Below, in pieces: positions 1 through 6,642 of a stretch of 38,212 nt of DNA (the first letter of the stretch is position 1; each line of letters opens with the position of its first letter). The stretch is from an uncultured Bacilli bacterium (GTDB taxonomy: Bacteria > Bacillota_I > Bacilli_A > RF39 > UBA660). The DNA lies in the NCBI GenBank assembly GCA_934096715.1, contig CAKOMQ010000010.1, forward strand, positions 1-38,212, written 5' to 3'. The notes beneath the pieces were generated by a model. That model was not told the DNA's origin and made no database searches. It was given only the letters and a program-made list of their open reading frames with translations. A program made the position numbers and the translations under genes.

Positions 1-10
1 ATAAAATAAA

Positions 11-51
11 CTTTGTTCAAGTTTTCATCACTATGTGTGACTTGAACGAAG
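11..51 (+). promoter_or_regulatory. Leader hairpin before surface protein 1
   Basis: Arms at 11-22 and 40-51 form a 12-bp stem with one G-U wobble and a 17-nt loop. It lies 21 nt before the ATG at 73 and is not followed by a T-run, so it does not look like an intrinsic terminator. It could be a regulatory leader, an operator, or an RNA-stabilising 5' element. The ribosome binding site GGAAGG (62-67) lies outside the stem. The promoter is off the left edge or not recognisable. Confidence 0.55.
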
Positions 52-72
52 TGAAAGAAATGGAAGGTTATT

Positions 73-1833
73 ATGAATGAAAAGAAAAAGCAACTTATAG
101 TTGTAGCATTCACTTTTGCATTATTACTTTTAGTAGGCGGAACATATGCATACTTTAGTATAAATGCGACTAGTGATAAGACAGGGGCTAAGGTATCAGG
201 TAAAGCCAACAACTTAGGAAATCCAACAATGCAAACAAAAACATCTAAGTTATATCTTAATTTAGATGCAAATTTAATGAGTCAAGCAAATGCAGGAAAG
301 ACTTATTATGCTAATGAAAACGAGAGTGGACTAGCACTTGAAACTAATCCAAACTACACATTAGCAACAGCACAATTACCAGAAGGAGATGAAGCACTAG
401 ACTGTACTTATAATTATAAGGTTACTGCTACAGTAACAACTCCAATAACTGATAATAGTGACTCAGATGTAAAAGTAGTAGTTGGAGATAAGACTATGAC
501 TCTTAAGGAACTTACAACTGCAGGAACTACTGGTATTATAGTAAGTGGAGAAATTAAAAACTTAACAAAAGGACAAAGTGTATCAATACCACTAACAAGT
601 AGTGTAACCAATACAGCAACTACTCAAGATAAATTAGTAGGTAATTCATACACAATAAAAATAGAACCATATACAAGTGGAGATAAAAAGGCATTCTCTT
701 GTAAGTTACATGCTGATTCAACACCACTAGCAGATCATTTAATCGCAAGTGGAAACTTATGGCAAAGTGGACTAGAAGGAGATGGCTATAGATATGTTGG
801 CCAAGGAGTAACATGTTCATATGATAATGGTAATTATACAGGAGTAGCTAATAATCAAGATACAACTCCATCATGTCCAAAATTATATAATTATACAAGA
901 ACTACTGTATCGACTGGTGCTACTATTAATTATACATATCAAACTAGTTGTCCTAGTAATACAAGTAGTATTACTTATTCATGTACTGAGTTAAATGCAG
1001 AGCCTGATAAGTCTAATGTTCCAAATAACTTTATATGTTTTGGTACAACAGATAAATCTACTTGTACAGCAAATCAAGATAAATATATGTATAGAGTATT
1101 AGGAGTATTCTCAGATGCAAATGGAGATAATCATGTTAAACTAATTAAATACAAACAATTAATATCAGCAAAATGGAATGATACAAATGCAGATGTAAAT
1201 TGGGAAAATAGTACATTATATGCAAGTTTAAATGGTTCTGGATTCCTAACAAACACAACATATGATTACTTGCAAAATACAACATGGTCAAATAAAATAG
1301 AAAACTGGAAATGGAGTGCAGTAAATACAAAAACATATGAAGATCAAACAAATAACCCAGATTATGATGAAAGTAGTCCAAAAGGAATATTTCTAAACGA
1401 AATGCACAAGACATCTGCTGGAACATTATGTAAAAATGAACGGGGTGGTTCAATAAACTGTAATGGTGGTGAATGGAAATATCCTGTTGCAAAAATAGGT
1501 TTAATGTATGCAAGTGATTATGCATTGTCATTAGGGTCAAGTGCTTTAGCACTAACAACAGGAACAAATACAAACAAAGACTTATTAAAAACAGGCTGGA
1601 TGCACCAAAGCAATAATGATACAACTAAGTCTAGTCATGAATGGACGCTTTCTTGTTATGGGGCTTTTTCTGGTACTTTCTATTATGCGTGGCCTGTCCG
1701 TAGCAATGGTGGCGTGAGCTACTACAGCGTGGCTGGCTCCATTGGCGTGCGCCCAGTATTCTATCTTACAAGTGATGTTAAAATCACATCATCAGGTGAT
1801 GGAAGTTTAAAAAATCCATTTATATTGGAATAA
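73..1833 (+). CDS. Surface protein 1: SipW/TasA-like N-terminus with hypervariable C-terminal module
   Basis: 586 aa. Residues about 7-27 are a hydrophobic export segment ending in GGTYAYFS, the signature near the cleavage site of SipW-processed TasA/camelysin-type matrix proteins. A lysine- and serine-poor beta-rich region follows (about 30-215) and is shared with the proteins at 7442 and 24626. The C-terminal module starts at about residue 230 (LIASGNLWQSGLEGDGYRY) and ends in GVRPVFYL, resembling DUF6273 and other C-type-lectin-like Firmicutes surface domains. Compared with its paralogues this copy has about 70 extra residues, rich in Cys, Thr and Tyr, between GYRYVG and NNFICFG (about 805-1018). 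The 3' part holds the GC-rich variable cassette described separately. The start is set by GGAAGG five bases before ATG 73. Export and surface location are inferred from the signal; function as a binding or matrix protein is inference. Confidence 0.8.
   Translation: MNEKKKQLIVVAFTFALLLLVGGTYAYFSINATSDKTGAKVSGKANNLGNPTMQTKTSKLYLNLDANLMSQANAGKTYYANENESGLALETNPNYTLATAQLPEGDEALDCTYNYKVTATVTTPITDNSDSDVKVVVGDKTMTLKELTTAGTTGIIVSGEIKNLTKGQSVSIPLTSSVTNTATTQDKLVGNSYTIKIEPYTSGDKKAFSCKLHADSTPLADHLIASGNLWQSGLEGDGYRYVGQGVTCSYDNGNYTGVANNQDTTPSCPKLYNYTRTTVSTGATINYTYQTSCPSNTSSITYSCTELNAEPDKSNVPNNFICFGTTDKSTCTANQDKYMYRVLGVFSDANGDNHVKLIKYKQLISAKWNDTNADVNWENSTLYASLNGSGFLTNTTYDYLQNTTWSNKIENWKWSAVNTKTYEDQTNNPDYDESSPKGIFLNEMHKTSAGTLCKNERGGSINCNGGEWKYPVAKIGLMYASDYALSLGSSALALTTGTNTNKDLLKTGWMHQSNNDTTKSSHEWTLSCYGAFSGTFYYAWPVRSNGGVSYYSVAGSIGVRPVFYLTSDVKITSSGDGSLKNPFILE
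1651..1755 (+). repeat. DGR-like variable cassette of surface protein 1
   Basis: The core 1687-1755 is about 65% GC (45 of 69), in sharp contrast to the AT-rich gene around it. It aligns without gaps to 8819-8887. Fixed positions encode A-W-x-V-R-x-x-G-x-V, then V-A and S, and end in R-P-V. The codons that differ in meaning are almost all NNY in both copies (AGC, AAT, GGC, TAC, ATT here). This is the footprint expected if template AAC/AAT codons are rewritten at adenines, and the invariant GC-rich 3' edge (GCGCCCAGT) resembles a DGR initiation-of-mutagenic-homology end. The template and reverse transcriptase are not in this window. Confidence 0.6.
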
Positions 1834-1910
1834 GGACTTGGTCTCGTTAACTTAACTGTGTCTCGTATAAAAGATACTATAAAGTTTTATAAATAATACA
1901 CTTATATTAA

Positions 1911-1935
1911 AAAGCAATTGGATTGCTTTTTTTCT
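1911..1935 (+). terminator. Terminator of surface protein 1
   Basis: Perfect 8-bp stem, arms 1911-1918 and 1922-1929, three-base loop, followed by a run of T. The 75 bases between the stop codon and this stem contain two copies of GTCTCGT (starting at 1841 and 1859) of unknown meaning. Confidence 0.85.
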
Positions 1936-2009
1936 TGTAATAATATAAAAATATTGTCTAGTTATGTTAAGTACTTATATGTTTCTTTATTTTAATTATA
2001 ATAATAATG

Positions 2010-2015
2010 TATAAT
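2010..2015 (+). promoter_or_regulatory. Probable -10 box for the LCP gene
   Basis: A perfect TATAAT lies 16 bases before the ATG at 2032, with AGGTGA as ribosome binding site just upstream of the start. No good -35 hexamer is visible at the right distance. The short leader leaves little room, so transcription would start a few bases before the ribosome binding site. Confidence 0.4.
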
Positions 2016-2031
2016 AGTGACTAGGTGAGTT

Positions 2032-3468
2032 ATGAAAAAGGAAAATAATATAAATAAAAAGAAAATTAAATTGTTAAGTAAGATATTAAGTTTGGGATCA
2101 CTTGCAGTAATATTAATAACATGTTATTTGTTTATTAGATTAAACTTAGTATCTATATGGATTACTTTATTAGGAATAGTAATATTCTTAATAATATATG
2201 TGTTTATATTAAGATTATCTTTTAGTAGAAAGAAAGCTAAAAGATTCTTTGGAGATTTATTCTTAATAATAATTATACTATTATTATCAGTAGGGTCTTA
2301 CTATATGTTAAACACATTAGATTTATTTAGCAATATTAAGAGTGATAATGTTAAATATGAAACTTATAATGTTATAGTACTTAAATCAAGTAAGTATAAA
2401 GATATTAAAGATTTAAAGAATAAGACTATGGGTGTTAGTGATAGTTATGATAAAAAAGGATTAGATGGTGCCAAGGATAAGATAAATAAAAAAGTTAATG
2501 TTAAGTATAAGAATTACGATGATATGGTTACATTATCTCATGAACTTATAAATGAAGATGTTGAAAGTATAGTACTTGAAAGTGCTGAAATGGATATTTT
2601 AAAGGAAGAAAACTATGAAGAATATCAAGAATATAAAGTAATATATAAAGTAGAAGTAAAAAGTAAGGTAAAGGATTTAAAAAAGGGAGTAAATATCTTA
2701 AAAGATCCATTTAATATATATATAAGTGGTGTAGATACTTATGGTAAAATTAATAGTGCTACTAGAAGTGATGTTAATATGGTACTTACAGTAAATCCTA
2801 AAAAAGAGAAGATACATATTACTTGGATACCAAGAGATTATTATATACATATAAATAATTCTACATATAAGGATAAATTAACTCATGCAGGTATTTATGG
2901 AATAGATTCTAGTATATATGCAATAAGTAACTTACTTGATACAGATATTAACTATTATGTTAAAGTTAATTTTACTTCTTTAATAAATATAGTAGATGCC
3001 CTAGGGGGAATAAATGTTTATAATGATCAATATTTTGTTAGTCAAGATGGATATTCATACAATAAAGGTAATGTAAATTTAGATGGTAAACATGCTTTAT
3101 CTTTCGTAAGAGAAAGAAAGAATTTACCACATGGAGATATGTCTAGGGGAAGTAATCAAGTTAAAGTATTAAGTGCTTTAATAGAGAAAGCTAAGAGTCC
3201 TAAAATAATAACTAAGTATAATACTATATTAAATAGTTTAGATAATAAGTTTGTTACTAATATGGATGTTAATGATATTATTAAATATATTAAAGAAGAA
3301 ATTAAGAATCCTAAAGATTATGAAATAACTGATTATACACTAGATGGTACTAGTGGATATGAATATACTTATAGTTATAAGAAACAAAAATTAAGTGTAG
3401 TTAAACCAGATGAAGAGATGGTAAATACTGCAAGAAAGCAAATAAAAGATACATTAAATGTCGATTAA
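2032..3468 (+). CDS. LytR-CpsA-Psr (LCP) family cell-wall polymer transferase
   Basis: 478 aa. LCP enzymes attach teichoic-acid or capsule-type polymers to peptidoglycan from undecaprenyl-phosphate carriers on the outer face of the membrane. Three membrane segments lie in residues about 15-105. Residues about 110-215 form an insert (VIVLKSSKYKDIKDLKNK) resembling the small-molecule-binding-like insert seen in some Erysipelotrichia/Clostridia LytR proteins. The catalytic LCP domain spans about 230-400 with RSDVNMVLTVNP, the IPRDYY motif, the IVDALGGINVYND block and LDGKHALSFVRERK...DMSRGSNQ, so the arginine and aspartate residues that bind the pyrophosphate are present. It sits alone between two terminators. 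The specific polymer is not evident. Confidence 0.9.
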   Translation: MKKENNINKKKIKLLSKILSLGSLAVILITCYLFIRLNLVSIWITLLGIVIFLIIYVFILRLSFSRKKAKRFFGDLFLIIIILLLSVGSYYMLNTLDLFSNIKSDNVKYETYNVIVLKSSKYKDIKDLKNKTMGVSDSYDKKGLDGAKDKINKKVNVKYKNYDDMVTLSHELINEDVESIVLESAEMDILKEENYEEYQEYKVIYKVEVKSKVKDLKKGVNILKDPFNIYISGVDTYGKINSATRSDVNMVLTVNPKKEKIHITWIPRDYYIHINNSTYKDKLTHAGIYGIDSSIYAISNLLDTDINYYVKVNFTSLINIVDALGGINVYNDQYFVSQDGYSYNKGNVNLDGKHALSFVRERKNLPHGDMSRGSNQVKVLSALIEKAKSPKIITKYNTILNSLDNKFVTNMDVNDIIKYIKEEIKNPKDYEITDYTLDGTSGYEYTYSYKKQKLSVVKPDEEMVNTARKQIKDTLNVD

Positions 3469-3482
3469 TGTATCTTTTTTTA
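3447..3482 (+). terminator. Terminator of the LCP gene
   Basis: Perfect 11-bp stem, arms 3447-3457 and 3465-3475, seven-base loop containing part of the stop codon region, then eight T. It overlaps the last codons of the LCP gene. Confidence 0.9.
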
Positions 3483-3560
3483 AAAGTTTTTTCTAGTTTT
3501 GTCGAAAGTGTTTAAAAATAATTAAATATGTACTATATTAATAATGAAGGAGAGAATAAT

Positions 3561-3893
3561 ATGTTAAAAATGAATTTGGAGTTTGTTAATGGCATTTTAT
3601 TTTGTAGACTTAAGGGAGCATTAAATAGAAAGAGTACTTATAAGATTAATAGTTATTTGTTACCAACACTAATTAAACATAAGATAAAATTCTTAGTATA
3701 TAATATGTATGAATTATCTGATATAGATGATTTGGGTTGTGAAGCACTTCTTAATACTAAATCAGCTATTAAGAATAATAAAGGAAAGATATACTTATGT
3801 GAGTGTAGTGGAGATATACTTGATAAAGTTAAAAGATTACATATAAAGAGAACTGAATCAGAAAGGACGGCACTTCAAGTAATTGAAGTATAA
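3561..3893 (+). CDS. spoIIAA: STAS-domain anti-anti-sigma factor, SpoIIAA-like, phosphorylation site lost
   Basis: 110 aa, close to the usual 117. The start is ATG 3561 because GAAGGAG (3546-3552) is correctly placed for it; an in-frame ATG at 3528 has no ribosome binding site. In B. subtilis SpoIIAA frees SigF by binding the anti-sigma kinase SpoIIAB and is switched off when SpoIIAB phosphorylates Ser58. Here IKFLVYNMYELSDIDDLG aligns without gaps to the SpoIIAA segment containing MDSSGLG, so DSSG has become DDLG: neither serine is present. The gene directly precedes a SigF-type sigma gene (5-bp gap) and spoVA genes, which supports the identity, but no SpoIIAB gene lies between. Either the protein is constitutively in an active-like form or it has a different partner. 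Confidence 0.75.
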   Translation: MLKMNLEFVNGILFCRLKGALNRKSTYKINSYLLPTLIKHKIKFLVYNMYELSDIDDLGCEALLNTKSAIKNNKGKIYLCECSGDILDKVKRLHIKRTESERTALQVIEV

Positions 3894-3898
3894 ATAAC

Positions 3899-4543
3899 AT
3901 GGAAACTGAATACGTTGATAAGTATAGTAAATTAATTTGGAGTATTGCTAAGAAGTTCTATGGAGTAGATAAAGAAGATTTATATCAAGCTGGTATGCTT
4001 GGTTTACTTAAAGCAAGTAAGAATTATAAAGATGATAAGAATACTTTATTTTCTACATATGCTACTAGTTATATATTTGGAGAAATGTATCAGCTTAGTT
4101 ATAACAAAGAATTAAAGTACGGTAGAGATGTACTCAAGTTATATAAAGAAATAGAAAAATTAAGATATAAATTAGCTCAAGAATATGGGAGAGTTCCTAC
4201 TAATATGGATTTAGCTAATTATTTAGAAAAAGATGTAAGTGAGATAGATTATATTACAAGTGTATCTAATCAGGTTATGTCTTTAGATAGTACAAGTGAT
4301 GAAGAAAGAGATCTATATGAAGTTATACCAGGTAATAATAGTAATATAGATGATACTTTGTATATAGAAGAATCCTTGAGTTTGTTAAATCCAAGTGAAA
4401 GAGAAATAATAAGGGCTCATTATTTTGAAGATTTAACTCAAACTGAGATAGCTAGAAAATTAAAGATGACTCAGGTAATGGTATCAAGAATGGAGAAGAA
4501 AGGGAAAGAAAAGTTAAGAAAATATATGAGTCTTAGTGCATAA
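3899..4543 (+). CDS. sigF: Sporulation sigma factor, SigF/SigG type
   Basis: 214 aa, shorter than the usual 250-260, mostly through a short N-terminus. Region 2 is clear (DLYQAGMLGLLKASKNY, then FSTYATSYIFGEM), followed by a region 3 helix set (LRYKLAQEYGRVPTNMDLANYL) and region 4 with the helix-turn-helix LTQTEIARKLKMTQVMVSRM. FSTYATSYIFGEM is typical of the SigF/SigG/SigB group. Placement between a SpoIIAA-like gene and spoVAC favours SigF, the first forespore sigma, which turns on forespore genes such as spoVA. There is no good ribosome binding site before ATG 3899, so translation is probably coupled to the upstream gene. The absent spoIIAB is discussed in the findings. SigG remains an alternative identity. 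Confidence 0.82.
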   Translation: METEYVDKYSKLIWSIAKKFYGVDKEDLYQAGMLGLLKASKNYKDDKNTLFSTYATSYIFGEMYQLSYNKELKYGRDVLKLYKEIEKLRYKLAQEYGRVPTNMDLANYLEKDVSEIDYITSVSNQVMSLDSTSDEERDLYEVIPGNNSNIDDTLYIEESLSLLNPSEREIIRAHYFEDLTQTEIARKLKMTQVMVSRMEKKGKEKLRKYMSLSA

Positions 4544-4551
4544 ATAATAGA

Positions 4552-4583
4552 AAAATCATCATATTATAAATGGTGATTTTTTT
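4552..4583 (+). promoter_or_regulatory. Hairpin that is both terminator-like and buries the spoVAC ribosome binding site
   Basis: Arms 4552-4561 and 4571-4580 pair over 10 bp (one G-U), loop of nine, and the T-run 4577-4583 runs straight into the spoVAC ATG at 4584. The only plausible ribosome binding site for spoVAC, GGTGA at 4572-4576 with seven-base spacing, lies inside the 3' arm. The element could therefore end most sigF transcripts and also hide the spoVAC start on those that read through. Confidence 0.6.
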
Positions 4584-5021
4584 ATGAATATAGAAGCTTA
4601 TAAGAAATTAGTAAAAGATATGAGTCCTAAAGAACCTAGGCTTAAGAATAGTTTAGTGGCATTTTTAGTAGGGGGAATGATTGGAGTATTAAATGAATTT
4701 ATGGCAAGTTTTATAAGTGTAACATTCTTTTTATCTAAGACAGATTCTTATATGTGGTCTACTTTAATAGTTATTTTAGTAGTATGTGTTTTAACAGCGT
4801 TAGGTAAATTTGATAACTTGGTTGCTAAGTGTAAGTGTGGATTAATTATACCAACAACAGGTTTTGCTCATTCAGTTGCTTCTAGTATGTTAGATTATAA
4901 ATCAGATGGAATGGTAACAGGATTAGGAGCTAATTTTTTTAAACTTGCTGGTTCTGTAATTCTTTTTGGAATAGTATCTGCATTTTTCTTAATAATATTT
5001 AAGGTGATCTTATATGGCTAG
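4584..5021 (+). CDS. spoVAC: SpoVAC, dipicolinic acid channel membrane subunit
   Basis: 145 aa, usual family length about 150. SpoVA proteins sit in the spore inner membrane and move Ca-dipicolinate into the forespore and out at germination; SpoVAC forms a mechanosensitive-type channel in B. subtilis. Four membrane segments are visible after the conserved N-terminus (LVKDMSPKEPRLKNSLVAFL, then VGGMIGVLNEF). The family-typical GFAHSVASSMLDYKSDGMVTGLGANFFKLAGSVI stretch is present in the second half. It overlaps spoVAD by eight bases and follows the sigma gene after a hairpin. spoVAA and spoVAB are absent, as in many Clostridia. Confidence 0.93.
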   Translation: MNIEAYKKLVKDMSPKEPRLKNSLVAFLVGGMIGVLNEFMASFISVTFFLSKTDSYMWSTLIVILVVCVLTALGKFDNLVAKCKCGLIIPTTGFAHSVASSMLDYKSDGMVTGLGANFFKLAGSVILFGIVSAFFLIIFKVILYG

Positions 5022-5991
5022 TATAAAGTTTGATAATGTTTATTTAAGTGATTTTTATACTTTAGTAGGGCCTTTAGAAGTAATGTCAAAACTAAAGAAA
5101 TATGATAGTAAGATGAATGATTATTATTATGGAGAAAGTACTTTTGAACAAGCAGAAATTAAGATGCAAAAAAAGGTTATTGAAGGTATTCTTAATAAAA
5201 AAGGATTATATGAAAAAGATATTAGTATGATTGTTGGGGGAGATTTACTTAATCAAATAATAAGTACTAGTTATGCATCTAAGAATTTTAATATACCTTT
5301 AATTGGATTATATTCAGCTTGTTCTACTTTTACAGAGAGTTTAATAGTAGCTAGTACATTTCTAAATAATAAAGATATTAGTAATATTATAACTGTTACT
5401 AGTAGTCATAATTTAAGTGCTGAAAGACAATTTAGATATCCTATTGAATATGGTTCTCCTAAACCACATACATCGACATTTACTGTAACAGGAAGTGTTG
5501 CTTGTTTGGTTACTCATGATAAGTCTAAAATTAGAATAGAAAGTGCTACAATAGGGAAGGTTATTGATATGGGAATAACTGATGTTAATAATATGGGAGC
5601 AGTTATGGCACCTGCTGCTAGTAGTACAATATATGAGCATTTAAAAGACTTAAAAAGAAGTTTATCTTATTATGATTTGATATTAACAGGAGATTTAGGC
5701 TGTAATGGACTTAGTATATTAAAGAAATATACAAGTATTACATATGGAATGGAACTAAATAATATTAAGGATAGTGGATGTAGTTTGTATTGTGATACTC
5801 AAGAAGTATATTCAGGTGGAAGTGGTCCAGTGTGTTTACCACTAGTATTATTTAATAAAATACTTTTAAGTAAAAAATATAAAAAGATTTTGATAGTAGG
5901 TACAGGATCACTTCATAATACAACTGGTGTAAATCAACATTTAAGTATTCCTGCTATTAGTCATGCTGTTAGTTTGGAGGTCTTATCATGA
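5014..5991 (+). CDS. spoVAD: SpoVAD, thiolase-fold dipicolinic acid binding protein
   Basis: 325 aa, family length about 335-340. SpoVAD is a peripheral protein of the spore inner membrane that binds dipicolinic acid in a cleft of a thiolase/ketoacyl-synthase fold. Recognisable blocks are LIGLYSACSTFTESLI with the thiolase-position cysteine, SSHNLSAERQFRYPIEYG, PHTSTFTVTGSVACLV, and the C-terminal GSGPVCLPLVLF and ILIVGTGSLHNT. The ribosome binding site AAGGTGAT (5001-5008) precedes ATG 5014, inside the end of spoVAC. The stop overlaps spoVAE by four bases, so the three genes are translationally coupled. Confidence 0.95.
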   Translation: MASIKFDNVYLSDFYTLVGPLEVMSKLKKYDSKMNDYYYGESTFEQAEIKMQKKVIEGILNKKGLYEKDISMIVGGDLLNQIISTSYASKNFNIPLIGLYSACSTFTESLIVASTFLNNKDISNIITVTSSHNLSAERQFRYPIEYGSPKPHTSTFTVTGSVACLVTHDKSKIRIESATIGKVIDMGITDVNNMGAVMAPAASSTIYEHLKDLKRSLSYYDLILTGDLGCNGLSILKKYTSITYGMELNNIKDSGCSLYCDTQEVYSGGSGPVCLPLVLFNKILLSKKYKKILIVGTGSLHNTTGVNQHLSIPAISHAVSLEVLS

Positions 5992-6338
5992 TATATTTAT
6001 ATGCATTCTTATGTAGTGGTATTATATCTCTTTTAGGACAAATAATTCTAGATAATACTCATCTTACTCCAGGGCATATTACTAGTTTATTTACAGTACT
6101 TGGAGTAGTATTATCTTTCTTTGGGATATATGATTATTTAATAACTACTTGTGGTGGTGGTGCTACTATAATTATTTCTAATTTTGGACATTCTCTATTT
6201 TATAGTGGATACTCTGGTTATTTAGAAAATGGTATATTAGGAATATTTCAATATTTACTTTGTAGACCTTCTATAGCAATTGTTAGTGCAATAGTATTTT
6301 CGTTTATAGTTAGTATATTTGGAAGAGCAAAAGATTAA
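5988..6338 (+). CDS. spoVAE: SpoVAE (SpoVAEB), dipicolinic acid channel membrane subunit
   Basis: 116 aa, the normal size. Three or four membrane segments cover nearly the entire chain. The blocks LGQIILDNTHLTPGHITSLF, VVLSFFGIYDYL and GGGATIIISNFGHSLFYSG are typical of SpoVAE/SpoVAEB. It starts at ATG 5988 with GGAGGT upstream, overlapping the spoVAD stop, and ends the sporulation operon at a strong terminator. Together with SpoVAC and SpoVAD it makes the minimal SpoVA set found in many spore formers. Confidence 0.93.
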   Translation: MIYLYAFLCSGIISLLGQIILDNTHLTPGHITSLFTVLGVVLSFFGIYDYLITTCGGGATIIISNFGHSLFYSGYSGYLENGILGIFQYLLCRPSIAIVSAIVFSFIVSIFGRAKD

Positions 6339-6367
6339 AAAATAACTATCCATCAATAGTTATTTTT
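6338..6367 (+). terminator. Terminator of the sporulation operon
   Basis: Perfect 12-bp stem, arms 6338-6349 and 6356-6367, six-base loop, ending in a T-run that is part of the 3' arm. Confidence 0.9.
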
Positions 6368-6510
6368 TGTAATATGCTTGGTTTTTGCTTGTAGGTTTGA
6401 CTGGAATAGTTAAATATACTAATTCTTGTTTAATTGCTAGATCGAGGTATTGACTTCTTAATGTTACTTTAGTTTTAATATAACTTCTTATAAGAATATA
6501 TACAATATAT
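6368..6510. other. Non-coding stretch before the repeats
   Basis: About 140 bases without an open frame of note. It contains two TTGACT hexamers (6399-6404 and 6451-6456), neither with a convincing -10 at the usual distance. No hairpin or known RNA motif is recognised here. Confidence 0.3.
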
Positions 6511-6543
6511 CTTGCTTAAATCTTACTTAAATCTTGCTTAAAA
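6511..6543 (+). repeat. Three 11-bp direct repeats (CTTGCTTAAAT) before the divergent sigma gene
   Basis: Units at 6511-6521, 6522-6532 and 6533-6543 read CTTGCTTAAAT, CTTACTTAAAT and CTTGCTTAAAA. Eleven bases is about one helical turn, so bound proteins would line up on one face of the DNA. TTGCTT within the third unit (6534-6539) is 17 bp before TATATA (6557-6562) and could be the -35 box. The same array recurs at 7324. Likely a regulator-binding array; the regulator is not known. Confidence 0.65.
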
Positions 6544-6583
6544 TTATTATGGTTTTTATATAAAATATTGAAAAAATAATAAA

Positions 6584-6618
6584 TATACTAGAAATTCAAC
6601 TATGTTCGTGCTAGTATA
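6584..6618 (+). promoter_or_regulatory. Leader inverted repeat before the divergent sigma gene
   Basis: Perfect 8-bp arms TATACTAG (6584-6591) and CTAGTATA (6611-6618) separated by 19 bases, in the presumed 5' leader, 14 bases before the GGGGG ribosome binding site. Could be an operator or an RNA hairpin. Confidence 0.4.
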
Positions 6619-6642
6619 TAGGCAAGTTTTTTGGGGGATATT

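Noticed and set aside
414..611. Minus-strand open frames inside the surface protein genes (also at 620-820, 1145-1624, 7908-8120, 8349-8555, 31607-31933, 31997-32248, 33071-33253)
   Set aside because: They lie opposite strongly supported genes, have no ribosome binding site pattern, and recur only because the paralogues share their plus-strand sequence.
5413..5640. Minus-strand frame within spoVAD
   Set aside because: Shadow of a well-recognised gene with conserved motifs on the other strand.
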